Positions 34,134 to 42,195 of a stretch of DNA of 64,000 nt are shown here, in pieces (the stretch's first letter is position 1; every line of letters starts with the position of its first letter). Under the pieces are notes generated by a model, which was given only the letters and a program-made list of their open reading frames with translations, had not been told where the DNA came from and searched no databases. The translations under genes and the position numbers were made by a program. Source of the DNA: Microbulbifer sp. THAF38 (GTDB lineage Bacteria; Pseudomonadota; Gammaproteobacteria; Pseudomonadales; Cellvibrionaceae); contig NZ_CP045369.1 in the NCBI RefSeq assembly GCF_009363535.1, positions 310,001-374,000 of the forward strand, read 5' to 3'.

Positions 34134-35327
34134 TTACCGGAAGGGTTTATCCAGCCAGGTTTCCTGCCAGGGCAGGCCGTATTTGTTCAGATCATCCATA
34201 AAGGGATCCGGGTCCATCTGTTCCATGTTCCATACGCCGGGCTTCATCCACTTGCCCTCCAGCATCATTTTGGCGCCGATCATCGCCGGTACACCGGTGG
34301 TGTAAGAGATGGCCTGGGACTGCACTTCTTGGTAGCAGTCCTGGTGATCACAGGTGTTGTAGACGTAGTAGATCTTCTCTTCGCCGTCTTTGGTGCCGCG
34401 GATAATGTTGCCGATACAGGTCTTGCCTTTGGTCAGCGGGCCCAGGCTGGCGGGGTCCGGCAGCATGGCCTTGAGGAACTGGATGGGCACAATTTCCTGG
34501 CCCTGGAACTGCACCGGCTCAATGCTGGTCATGCCGACGTTTTGCAGGACTTCCAGGTGCTTCAGATAGCTCTCGCCAAAGGTCATCCAGAAACGCGCGC
34601 GCTCAATTTCCGGAAAGTGCTTGGACAGGGACTCCAGCTCTTCGTGGTACAGCAGGTAGATGTCTTTATCGCCAATGCCTTCGGGGAAGTTGAATACGCG
34701 TTTCTCTTCCATCGGCTTGGTGGTTACCCACTGGCCATTTTCCCAGTAGCGACCGTTGGCGGTGATCTCGCGGATATTGATTTCCGGGTTGAAGTTGGTG
34801 GCGAACGGTAGGCCGTGGTCACCGGCATTACAGTCGAGGATATCCAGGGTGTGGATACGATCGAAGTGGTGCTTCTTTGCGTAGGCGGTAAATACGCTGG
34901 TCACGCCGGGGTCGAAACCGCTGCCCAGCAGTGCCATCAGACCCGCTTTCTCGAATTTTTCCTGATAGGCCCACTGCCACTTGTACTCGAACTTGGCCTC
35001 TTCCGGCGGCTCGTAGTTGGCGGTGTCCAGGTAATGTACGCCGGTCTCCAGGCAGGCATCCATGATGTGCAGGTCCTGGTAGGGCAGGGCCACATTGATG
35101 ACCATGTCTGGCTTCACTTTTTCGATCAGCTTGACCAGCTCGGGAACATTGTCCGCATCGACTTCGGCGGTATCGATTTTGCGCGGCAGCATGTCCGCAA
35201 TCTTGTCGCACTTGCTCTTGGTACGGCTGGCGAGGGTGATGTTTTCAAACACTTCCTCTACTTGGGCGCACTTGTGTGCGACCACTTGGCCGACGCCGCC
35301 GGCGCCGATGATCAGTACGTTGGCCAT
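34134..35327 (-). CDS. Carboxynorspermidine/carboxyspermidine synthase (dehydrogenase)
   Basis: 397 residues of the saccharopine-dehydrogenase family. The NADPH Rossmann motif VLIIGAGGVGQVVAHK is at residues 4-19. Further family blocks are DMVINVALPYQDLHIMDACL, YLDTANYE, ALLGSGFDPGVTSVF and GTKDGEEKIYYVYN. It condenses putrescine (or diaminopropane) with aspartate semialdehyde and reduces the Schiff base to carboxyspermidine. Start 35327 has AAGGAG 7 bases upstream. It is the second gene of the polyamine unit. Since the unit makes putrescine, carboxyspermidine is the likelier product. Confidence 0.93.
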   Translation of the reverse strand: MANVLIIGAGGVGQVVAHKCAQVEEVFENITLASRTKSKCDKIADMLPRKIDTAEVDADNVPELVKLIEKVKPDMVINVALPYQDLHIMDACLETGVHYLDTANYEPPEEAKFEYKWQWAYQEKFEKAGLMALLGSGFDPGVTSVFTAYAKKHHFDRIHTLDILDCNAGDHGLPFATNFNPEINIREITANGRYWENGQWVTTKPMEEKRVFNFPEGIGDKDIYLLYHEELESLSKHFPEIERARFWMTFGESYLKHLEVLQNVGMTSIEPVQFQGQEIVPIQFLKAMLPDPASLGPLTKGKTCIGNIIRGTKDGEEKIYYVYNTCDHQDCYQEVQSQAISYTTGVPAMIGAKMMLEGKWMKPGVWNMEQMDPDPFMDDLNKYGLPWQETWLDKPFR

Positions 35328-35398
35328 AAAGATCTCCTTAGTCTGCGGCATTGGCCGCCGCTATCTTCTCAAAGGCGCTGGCGCCTTATTTTTTAAAC

Positions 35399-37321
35399 TT
35401 ACTTTTCGAAGTAGGTGTAGCCGCTCATGCTGGCGGTGTAGGTGTGCAGTATCTGCTTGCGCTGGGCGGCGGTGATCAGCCCCTGTTTTACCGCGCGCTC
35501 AGCCAGGCGGCGGAAACGCTCGAACAGCGCTTTGGGTTGATATTCTACGTAACTCAGCACGTCGGAAATACTGTCGCCGTGAATTTCGCGGCTGAAGTCG
35601 ATACTGCCGTCTTCCTGGATGCGTACACTCACTACGTTGGTGTCGCCGAACAGGTTGTGCAAGTCGCCCAAGGTTTCCTGGTAGGCGCCCACCAGGAAGG
35701 TGCCGAGGATATAGTCCTCGCCATCTTTCAGCTCGTGCAGGGGCAGGGTTTTCTGCTCCTTTTCGCGGCCGATAAAGCGGTCGATCTTGCCGTCGCAGTC
35801 GCAGGTGATGTCGGCGATGATGGCCGAGCGGGTCGGCGCCTCATCCAGGCGATGGATCGGCAGCAGCGGAAACACCTGATCGATGGCCCACATATCGGGG
35901 ATCGACTGGAATACGCTCACATTGGCGTAGTAGATGTCCGACAGCACTTCCGGCAGGGCTTCAAGGTCTGCCGGTACTTCCTCCGCCTCATCCAGAAGCG
36001 CGCGAATTTCCTGGGCGCCCTGCAGGAACAGGTTCTCCGCATTGGCGCGCTCGCGCAGGCTCACCTGGCCGTGCAGATAGAGGGAGCGCACTTCGTCGCG
36101 ATAGTAGAGGGCGTCGTTGTAGCTCTCCTGCAGGTTTTTGGGGGTGATATTGCGCACCGCGTCCTGCAGATTGAGCAGCATCTGGTGGTCACCTTCGCTG
36201 ATCTTGGTGTGCTCCAGCTCTACTGGTTCGAAGCGGGTGGTGTCGAGTACATCGAACAGCAGCACCGAGGAGTAAGCTACGGTGGCGCGGCCGGATTCGG
36301 TGATGATGACCGGGTGCGCCACGTCCTCGCTGTCGAGGGTGCCCATAATGGCTTCCACCACATCCACGCAATACTCGTCCAGGGAGTAGTTCTTGGAGTG
36401 GGTGTAGTTGCTCTTGGTGCCGTCGTAGTCCACTGCCAGGCCGCCGCCCAGATCCAGATAGCCCATGGGTGCGCCTTCTTCCACCAGGTCGGCGTAGTAG
36501 CGGCAGGCTTCCAGCACGCCGGTGCGGATATCGCGAATATTCGGCACCTGCGAGCCCAGGTGGTAGTGCAGCAGCTTGAGGCAGTCGAGCATATCGTGGC
36601 TGCGCAGCTGGTCGACCATGGCGATCAGGTCGTTACTGCCCAGGCCAAAAATACTGCGGTCGCCACTGGTGGCATTCCAGTAGCCGCCCACTTTAGAGGC
36701 GAGTTTTACCCGCGCGCCGATATTGGGGCGCACCTGTTCGCGCTCCGCGCAGCGGATAATGGTCTCCACTTCCGAGGGCGTTTCCACCACGAAGAAAACC
36801 TGTACGCCCAGGCGCTGTGCCTGCAGGCCGAGGTTGATAAATTCCTCGTCCTTGTAGCCGTTGCACACAATCAGGGATTCGGTGTTATCCAGAATGGACA
36901 GCGCAGCAATCAGCTCGGCTTTACTGCCGGCTTCCAGGCCGTGGTTAAAGCGGCGGCCGGCACTGGCGATCTCTTCGATCACCTGGCACTGCTGGTTGAC
37001 CTTGATGGGGAAAACACCGCGGAATACGTTGCCGTAGCCACAACCTTCGATGGCGCGGGCAAAGGATTCATTAATTCGGGCGATCTGGGCATCGAGCAGA
37101 TTTTCGATGCGCAGCAATAGCGGCATACCGAGGCCGCGCTCGGTAGCGCCGCGGGCGATTTCCATTAAAGAGACACTGTGGGATTCGCCGTTGGGGCCCT
37201 CTGTGAGGACAGAGACTTCACCGTTTTCATTTAAATCGAAATAGCCGGCGCCCCAGTTGCGGATGCCGTAGAGCTCGGCCGAATCTTCGCAGGTCCAGTT
37301 TTTTACTTGTTGCTGTTTCAT
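35399..37321 (-). CDS. speA: Biosynthetic arginine decarboxylase
   Basis: 640-residue PLP enzyme converting arginine to agmatine, close to the usual 630-660. Visible: GNVFRGVFPIKVNQQ with the PLP lysine (about K107), HGLEAGSKAELIAAL, HYHLGSQVPNIRDI, YLDLGGGLAVDYDG, and the late LGTFLVGAYQETLGDLHNLFGDTN block. ATG at 37321 follows GGAAAGG. It is the first gene of the unit speA, dehydrogenase, decarboxylase, speB, with gaps of 71, 71 and 66 bases. A possible -10 (TATAGT on the minus strand, 37390-37385) lies about 64 bases upstream, without a clear -35. Confidence 0.96.
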   Translation of the reverse strand: MKQQQVKNWTCEDSAELYGIRNWGAGYFDLNENGEVSVLTEGPNGESHSVSLMEIARGATERGLGMPLLLRIENLLDAQIARINESFARAIEGCGYGNVFRGVFPIKVNQQCQVIEEIASAGRRFNHGLEAGSKAELIAALSILDNTESLIVCNGYKDEEFINLGLQAQRLGVQVFFVVETPSEVETIIRCAEREQVRPNIGARVKLASKVGGYWNATSGDRSIFGLGSNDLIAMVDQLRSHDMLDCLKLLHYHLGSQVPNIRDIRTGVLEACRYYADLVEEGAPMGYLDLGGGLAVDYDGTKSNYTHSKNYSLDEYCVDVVEAIMGTLDSEDVAHPVIITESGRATVAYSSVLLFDVLDTTRFEPVELEHTKISEGDHQMLLNLQDAVRNITPKNLQESYNDALYYRDEVRSLYLHGQVSLRERANAENLFLQGAQEIRALLDEAEEVPADLEALPEVLSDIYYANVSVFQSIPDMWAIDQVFPLLPIHRLDEAPTRSAIIADITCDCDGKIDRFIGREKEQKTLPLHELKDGEDYILGTFLVGAYQETLGDLHNLFGDTNVVSVRIQEDGSIDFSREIHGDSISDVLSYVEYQPKALFERFRRLAERAVKQGLITAAQRKQILHTYTASMSGYTYFEK

Positions 37322-37496
37322 GGCGCCTTTCCGTTGATCTGTGGCGGGCGCGAATCTTGGGCCCAGCAGTGCCGGAAAGCAATAACTATAGATAAAAAAA
37401 CGCTATTTTTTCCCGGCTAAAAACTAAATATTTATTCGGTTTTCGCAGATTTTAGTGCTTTTTGCAATGAAGGTTTTCAGTGCCGATTTTGGGGAG

Positions 37497-37523
37497 AATT
37501 AAAAAAGCGGTCCTGAGACCGCT
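37497..37523 (-). terminator. Terminator of the second DUF6515-like gene
   Basis: Minus-strand stem AGCGGTC/GACCGCT, loop TCAG, followed by TTTTTTAA. It lies 34 bases past the stop of the gene at 37557-38261 and separates it from speA. Confidence 0.88.
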
Positions 37524-37556
37524 GAAGCTAGGGGGGGATGGAAGAGGGGGGTAGGG

Positions 37557-38261
37557 TTAAAACAATCCGGGGTTGGGCACAACACGGTAGCCGCGTCGCA
37601 AATCATCCCACCGGTAGTAGGTGTCGTACGCTACGTAGTAGTTGTAGCCACCGAGAACCACCGTGAGCGCGGAAGCCGGCAAACTGTGTACTATGGCACC
37701 GTGGGGCGGGCGGGTTACCACGTAGCCGTGGGAAGCCGGGCGGTAAAAAATCCCATCGCTATAGTAGAAGCCGGCGGCGCCTATGCTGACACTGACAAAA
37801 TTATGGGGCAGGTGGCGCCAGCGATAGCCGTAGCCATAGTGCGCTGGACGCCAGTGTGGGCGGTGCCCACGATGGCCGCGGCGATAGTGAGGCCTGTGTG
37901 TCGCACGGTGCTCATGTTTGTGCCCCTTGCGATGGCCGCGGCTGTAACCATCGGCATAGCCGTCTTTATAGGCATGGCGAACTTCGCGGCGATGTCTGCG
38001 TTCTTCTCTGCGCTGTTTACGTGCTTCCCTGCGCTGTTTACGCTCTTCTCGACGGTGTTCTCTCTCGTGCTTGCGACTGTGATGCTTATCGTGATGTCTG
38101 TCGTGGCCGCGCTCCATGTGACGTTGTTCGCGATGGGCTCTACCCTGTCCGTGGTGATCCTGCTCCATTGCCCGCTGATGTTCCCGGTGCACTTCAGATA
38201 AGGCCGGGGTTGCTAACAACAGCAGGCCCGCGGTGGCGATGGCAGTAGTGAGGTGTCTCAT
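37557..38261 (-). CDS. Secreted His/Arg-rich DUF6515-like protein, second paralogue
   Basis: 234 residues from ATG 38261 (GGAG 7 bases upstream; a 6-codon upstream extension is less likely). Signal peptide MRHLTTAIATAGLLLLATPALS. Then a very basic, His-rich domain (residues about 25-135: MERGHDRHHDKHHSRKHERE and similar) and a C-terminal part with the same Tyr modules as the gene at 31139 (FYYSDGIFYRPASHGYVV, GGYNYYVAYDTYYRWDD). Metal or polyanion binding in the periplasm is a guess. It has its own terminator. Confidence 0.8.
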   Translation of the reverse strand: MRHLTTAIATAGLLLLATPALSEVHREHQRAMEQDHHGQGRAHREQRHMERGHDRHHDKHHSRKHEREHRREERKQRREARKQRREERRHRREVRHAYKDGYADGYSRGHRKGHKHEHRATHRPHYRRGHRGHRPHWRPAHYGYGYRWRHLPHNFVSVSIGAAGFYYSDGIFYRPASHGYVVTRPPHGAIVHSLPASALTVVLGGYNYYVAYDTYYRWDDLRRGYRVVPNPGLF

Positions 38262-38510
38262 GGCAGCGCTCCCGAGCACGGATGGCTCTTTCGATGTCGT
38301 TAAAGTCTTTTGTGAATCTTGGCGGGCAGTTTGCCCTGGCGGGTATGAACACTTCCTGAACTCTGCGGGACAGCTTGAGTCGGGATAAAAGGGGGCTGTG
38401 ATGGGGTGTTGGAGCTGACTGGCAATCCGGCTTGTGAGACTTGAATAAGGGGTTATAGCCTGCCGTAGTTGCCGAAGGAAAAACCTGAAGATAGCGGCAC
38501 TTTCACTATG

Positions 38511-38539
38511 TTGAGACGCCCCGTCTCAGCGAGTATGAT
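38511..38539 (+). promoter_or_regulatory. panC-panD promoter with palindrome over the -35 box
   Basis: TTGAGA (38511-38516), a 17-base spacer and TATGAT (38534-38539). A 7-bp palindrome TGAGACG-CCC-CGTCTCA (38512-38528) overlaps the -35 and spacer, a position where a bound regulator would block transcription. The leader to ATG 38571 would be about 25 bases. The rest of the 309-base gap back to 38262 shows nothing I can name. Confidence 0.65.
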
Positions 38540-38570
38540 GCCGCGCTGATTCATAGTGAGCCGTATAGAG

Positions 38571-39419
38571 ATGCAAGTCTTTCACCACGTAGCCAGCCTG
38601 CGCGAGGCATTGGCCAAAGCCCGTGCAGACGGCAAGACCGTGGGCTTCGTGCCCACCATGGGCAATCTGCACGATGCCCATATCGAACTGGTCAAGTTGG
38701 CCCAACAGCACTGTGACCTGGTAGTGGTGTCTATCTTCGTCAACCGTCTTCAGTTCGGTCTGAACGAAGACTGGGACAAGTACCCGCGCACTATGGAGCG
38801 GGATATGGCCAGGCTGCGTGAGGCCGAGTGCGATTTTCTATTCCACCCGGATGAGAATGAAATTTACCCCAACGGTATGGATCAGCAGACCCGTGTGGTT
38901 TGCCCGGCCATGACCGATGTGCTCTGTGGCGCTAGCCGCCCCGGTCACTTCGAGGGGGTTACAACGGTGGTATCCAAGTTGTTCAATATTGTGCAGCCTG
39001 ATAAGGCCATCTTCGGTATCAAGGATTTCCAGCAGTTGGCAGTTATCCGCCGTATGGTGGAGGACTTGTGCATGCCGGTGGAGATCGTGGCCGCGCCGGT
39101 ACATCGCGAAAACGATGGCCTGGCGATGAGTTCGCGCAACGGTTATATCACTGCCGATGAGCGCCCCAAGGTGGCGGTACTCAACCAGTCACTGAATTGG
39201 GTTAAAGATGAAATTGTGGCTGGGCGCCGGGATTTTGCCGAGCTGGAAAAAGAGGCGAGTCAGCGCATCGAAGAGACTGGTTTTCGCGTTGACTACTTCT
39301 CCATCTGCTACAGCAAGGATCTACAGCCGGCGGCCGATGACGATAAACAAATTACGATTCTGGGCGCGATGTACACCAGCGCGGCGCGCCTGATCGACAA
39401 CGTATCCCTGGAACTCTGA
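38571..39419 (+). CDS. panC: Pantothenate synthetase (pantoate-beta-alanine ligase)
   Basis: 282 residues from ATG 38571; this start aligns with the E. coli protein and suits the promoter, while a GTG five codons earlier has no Shine-Dalgarno sequence. Joins pantoate and beta-alanine using ATP. Visible: [16 protein letters not shown] (HxGH-type motif, here HDAH), [32 protein letters not shown] and [11 protein letters not shown]. Three usually invariant spots differ: Gly to Ala in HDGH, NPMQF to NRLQF, and FGEKD to FGIKD. panD follows 13 bases later. Confidence 0.92.
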   Translation: MQVFHHVASLREALAKARADGKTVGFVPTMGNLHDAHIELVKLAQQHCDLVVVSIFVNRLQFGLNEDWDKYPRTMERDMARLREAECDFLFHPDENEIYPNGMDQQTRVVCPAMTDVLCGASRPGHFEGVTTVVSKLFNIVQPDKAIFGIKDFQQLAVIRRMVEDLCMPVEIVAAPVHRENDGLAMSSRNGYITADERPKVAVLNQSLNWVKDEIVAGRRDFAELEKEASQRIEETGFRVDYFSICYSKDLQPAADDDKQITILGAMYTSAARLIDNVSLEL

Positions 39420-39432
39420 GGGGCATCCAACC

Positions 39433-39819
39433 ATGCAAATTGAAATGTTGAAGTGCAAACTGCATATGGCCGCGGTGACCCAGGCCGAACTCTGGTATGA
39501 CGGCTCCTGCGCGATTGACCAAGACCTGGTGGAGCTGGCCGGTCTGCGCGAATTTGAAAAAATTGATATTTACAATGTGAGCAATGGCGAGCGTTTTCAC
39601 ACCTATGTGATCCTGGCCGAGCGCGGCTCCGGTATTATCTCCATGAACGGTGCCGCTGCCCGCCGTGTACAGGTCGGTGACCGTATTATTATCGCCTCCT
39701 ATGCACAGATGACTGAGGCCGAGGCTGATAATCACAAGCCCAAGCTGGTCTACCTGGATGAAAATAATAAGGTGGAACGCAGCACCAATACCATTCCTGT
39801 GCAGCTCGCTGAAGCTTAA
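39433..39819 (+). CDS. panD: Aspartate 1-decarboxylase (PanD proenzyme)
   Basis: 128 residues. Supplies beta-alanine for PanC. The self-cleavage site Gly-Ser lies in [11 protein letters not shown] (cleavage gives the pyruvoyl group from Ser25). Lys9 (LKCKLH), the Tyr22 region, and [15 protein letters not shown] are conserved. It should be autoprocessed with help of PanZ in enterics; no panZ is seen here. A 10-bp stem-loop follows. Confidence 0.96.
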   Translation: MQIEMLKCKLHMAAVTQAELWYDGSCAIDQDLVELAGLREFEKIDIYNVSNGERFHTYVILAERGSGIISMNGAAARRVQVGDRIIIASYAQMTEAEADNHKPKLVYLDENNKVERSTNTIPVQLAEA

Positions 39820-39827
39820 TTTCCCGG

Positions 39828-39850
39828 CTACAGGGCTTATAGCCCTGTAG
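39828..39850 (+). terminator. Stem-loop after panD
   Basis: Perfect stem CTACAGGGCT/AGCCCTGTAG with loop TAT, 8 bases past panD, followed by TATTCTG, a poor T tract. It sits between convergent genes and may serve both. Confidence 0.55.
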
Positions 39851-39920
39851 TATTCTGCCCACCTAATGAATTTTCATGCCTCTGCGTTTTCACTCTAATG
39901 CTAGAAAAGCTTTCAGTAGA

Positions 39921-40838
39921 TTATTGATCCGAGAGTAATAACACTTCCTGCTGGAATCTTTTTTCCAGGTACGATTCATCTAGCGTGTAGTGCCACAAGC
40001 CCTGCTTTTGCCCATTATGAAATGCGATTTCTCCGATTCTGCCCGGGTTGTATTTGAGCGGTTGGGGGAGTTGGTATTGGGCGATGGGATCCTGATAGGC
40101 TTCTTCTAGAGAGATTATCTCCCACCCTCCTTGCCTTAAGCGTTGCACTAAATCCCCGATAAAAAGCGCGGAAATATCCATCTCGTGCAAGAGCAATATA
40201 TGTTTGGGCGAGCGATCAAGATGCTTGATTGCCAGCTCGTCATAATAATTGATGCTCTGCATCAGCACATCCACATACATTTCAGCAAGCTTTTGTAGGT
40301 TAACGGGTTTATCTTCTTTTAAAGCCTTCTGGAATAGCTCTTCGATATACCAGTCGTAATTATTCAGCGTTATATAGGCATTTTGGTACTTATTTTCTTT
40401 TAGCAGATTTCTTAGACCGTCCCGTTTTTCGACGGTTTCCCCTTCACGCAGGTAGGGAAAGCGAAAGTAGGGCTTAAAGTTGTCAAATTGCTGAAGTAAT
40501 TGGTGTGCCTGTAAAAACTCCTGCTGGTACGTGGATAGCTCTGTTTCAAGGAAGTTTGGGTGGCTGTGGGTGTGGTTTCCAATAATGTGCCCGGCTTCGT
40601 CGTAGAGTCGCATCCTTTCCAGTCCTTCCTGGTCCAGAAATTGTGTGGTCGAAAAGAACGCTACCTGGCCAATCTGATGTTTTTCCAGGTTCTCAATGAG
40701 TGTTTTGGCTCGGGTTGGCCCATCAAAATAACCGGCGGCTTCATGGAGAGCATCATCAAAAGTAATGGCCAGTTGTTTGGCATTAAGCGCGGGGCTGATA
40801 ATCAGGCAGATGATCAAAAGCAATATTGAAAGTCGCAT
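39921..40838 (-). CDS. Secreted polysaccharide deacetylase-like protein
   Basis: 305 residues with signal peptide (MRLSILLLIICLIISPALNA). NodB-homology signatures: TFDDA (catalytic Asp pair), HTHSHPN (metal His residues), RFPYLREGE, and a late LLLHEMD. The C-terminal part (about residues 245-305, YNPGRIGEIAFHNGQKQG...) is an extra domain I do not recognise. It probably removes acetyl groups from a polysaccharide or glycan in the periplasm; the substrate is unknown. A single gene on the minus strand. Confidence 0.86.
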   Translation of the reverse strand: MRLSILLLIICLIISPALNAKQLAITFDDALHEAAGYFDGPTRAKTLIENLEKHQIGQVAFFSTTQFLDQEGLERMRLYDEAGHIIGNHTHSHPNFLETELSTYQQEFLQAHQLLQQFDNFKPYFRFPYLREGETVEKRDGLRNLLKENKYQNAYITLNNYDWYIEELFQKALKEDKPVNLQKLAEMYVDVLMQSINYYDELAIKHLDRSPKHILLLHEMDISALFIGDLVQRLRQGGWEIISLEEAYQDPIAQYQLPQPLKYNPGRIGEIAFHNGQKQGLWHYTLDESYLEKRFQQEVLLLSDQ

Positions 40839-41016
40839 TGTTTCTGTCTCGAATAAGTTTATTTATGGATTTCTCGGTATGCCTGGGGAATCTGTCCCGT
40901 GATCCCGACTTTCTGACTTAATTCGTTTTTCATGCAAGCCGAAAAACTGTGTATTGTGAATTTCAATGATCCATGAACTTGTTATCCTATTGTGTCCATT
41001 TTAGGTGAAGGTGTAT

Positions 41017-41511
41017 ATGGCAAAAATATTGGTAAGCTCATGTCTTCTGGGATGTGCGGTGCGCTATAACGGTAGCGATGTTGAGGTTAATAGCCAAGAT
41101 TTTAATTGGCTTGTGGATACCCAGGAGATTGTTCCCCTCTGTCCAGAGGTGTCGGCAGGTTTACCTATCCCCAGGGCGCCGGCAGAGATTTGCGGCGGTA
41201 GCGGAACTGAGGTTTTAGCGGGCACGGCCAGAGTTATAGGAAGCGACAGGGAGGATCTAACTGATCAATTTATATTGGGAGCGGATTTAGCCCTGCGCCT
41301 GTGTCGTGATCAGGATATCAAGTTCGCGGTACTTACAGAAAACAGCCCCTCCTGTGGCTCGAATTTTATTTACGATGGCAGTTTTTCTGGAGTGAAGAAA
41401 AAAGGGATTGGAATAGTGGCTGCCCGTTTAAGAGAGTCGGGAGTGTTGGTTTTTAGCCAGCATAGGGTTGGAAGGCTCAGAGACTTAGTTGAGATTTCAC
41501 GCTCGATATAG
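41017..41511 (+). CDS. DUF523 family protein
   Basis: 164 residues from ATG 41017 (GAAGG 6 bases before; the GTG four codons earlier is less likely). DUF523 marks: MAKILVSSCLLGCAVRYNG, VPLCPEVSAGLPIPR, PAEI, and TENSPSCGSNFIYDG. Conserved cysteines (SSCLLG, LCPEV, SPSCGS) suggest metal or cluster binding. Function of the family is not established; in some bacteria it is fused to DUF1722 next to photolyase genes, which are absent here. Confidence 0.88.
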   Translation: MAKILVSSCLLGCAVRYNGSDVEVNSQDFNWLVDTQEIVPLCPEVSAGLPIPRAPAEICGGSGTEVLAGTARVIGSDREDLTDQFILGADLALRLCRDQDIKFAVLTENSPSCGSNFIYDGSFSGVKKKGIGIVAARLRESGVLVFSQHRVGRLRDLVEISRSI

Positions 41512-41559
41512 TTTTCAACTTGTAAGTGCTTTTTTGGCTTGGGAGAAAAGGATTAGGTA

Positions 41560-41925
41560 ATGAGTTATAAAGTTATTAATTTCAGAGAAAAGCTAGCAAA
41601 GTGCTCGGGCCATTGGTCTCCTAAGGTCGTCGCGGAGATGAATGATTACCAGTTCAAGCTGGTCAAGATACAAGGAGAGTTTACCTGGCATGATCATCCC
41701 GATACGGATGAGGTTTTTATCGTTGTCTCAGGACAAATGGAAATTGAGTTTCGGGATAACACGATCTGTTTGGGCCCTGGGGAGATGACTGTGGTGCCCA
41801 AAGGCGTGGAGCACAAGCCAAGGGCTGAGCAGGAGTGCGAGATTTTATTGGTCGAGCCCAGAGGTGTTGTGAATACTGGTGATGCCGGGGGTGAACTGAC
41901 CGCGGATAATAATATCTGGATTTAA
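41560..41925 (+). CDS. Cupin-domain protein
   Basis: 121-residue single cupin. Motif 1 is [20 protein letters not shown] (His, His, Glu metal ligands) and motif 2 is [16 protein letters not shown] small stand-alone cupin of this kind may be an isomerase, dioxygenase or sensor; substrate unknown. It follows the DUF523 gene by 48 bases on the same strand, so the two may be cotranscribed. Confidence 0.87.
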   Translation: MSYKVINFREKLAKCSGHWSPKVVAEMNDYQFKLVKIQGEFTWHDHPDTDEVFIVVSGQMEIEFRDNTICLGPGEMTVVPKGVEHKPRAEQECEILLVEPRGVVNTGDAGGELTADNNIWI

Positions 41926-42115
41926 TACCCGGTAAATTGCCCGGCGCTTATTCGATAATTTTTGTTGTTAATTAACCCTCTGGCATTTTGTTGTTTCAGC
42001 CGTCTCCGGTGAAAAAGGGATAGGCGAATGTTCTTGTACTGGTGTGAACTTTTCCTAGTTTTCAGCTCTGCCAGAGGTGGGGGGATTGTTTCACCTCGGC
42101 AATACTATAAAGTGA

Positions 42116-42145
42116 GCCAAATAAAGCCAAATAAAGCCTAATAAG
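42116..42145 (+). repeat. Three 10-bp direct repeats upstream of acs
   Basis: GCCAAATAAA occurs at 42116 and 42126, with GCCTAATAAG at 42136. The exact 10-base spacing places each copy on the same face of the helix, 51-80 bases before the acs start. The -10-like TATAAA (42106-42111) lies next to it. Regulatory role is inferred from spacing only. Confidence 0.4.
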
Positions 42146-42195
42146 CTCAGATTTCTCTAGGCCACCATGCCACGCTAATAATAAAGGAGAAGAAG

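Noticed and set aside
35351..37120. 589-codon plus-strand frame over speA
   Set aside because: It is the antisense of a strongly supported speA gene in GC-rich DNA, and the translation looks like low-complexity shadow sequence.
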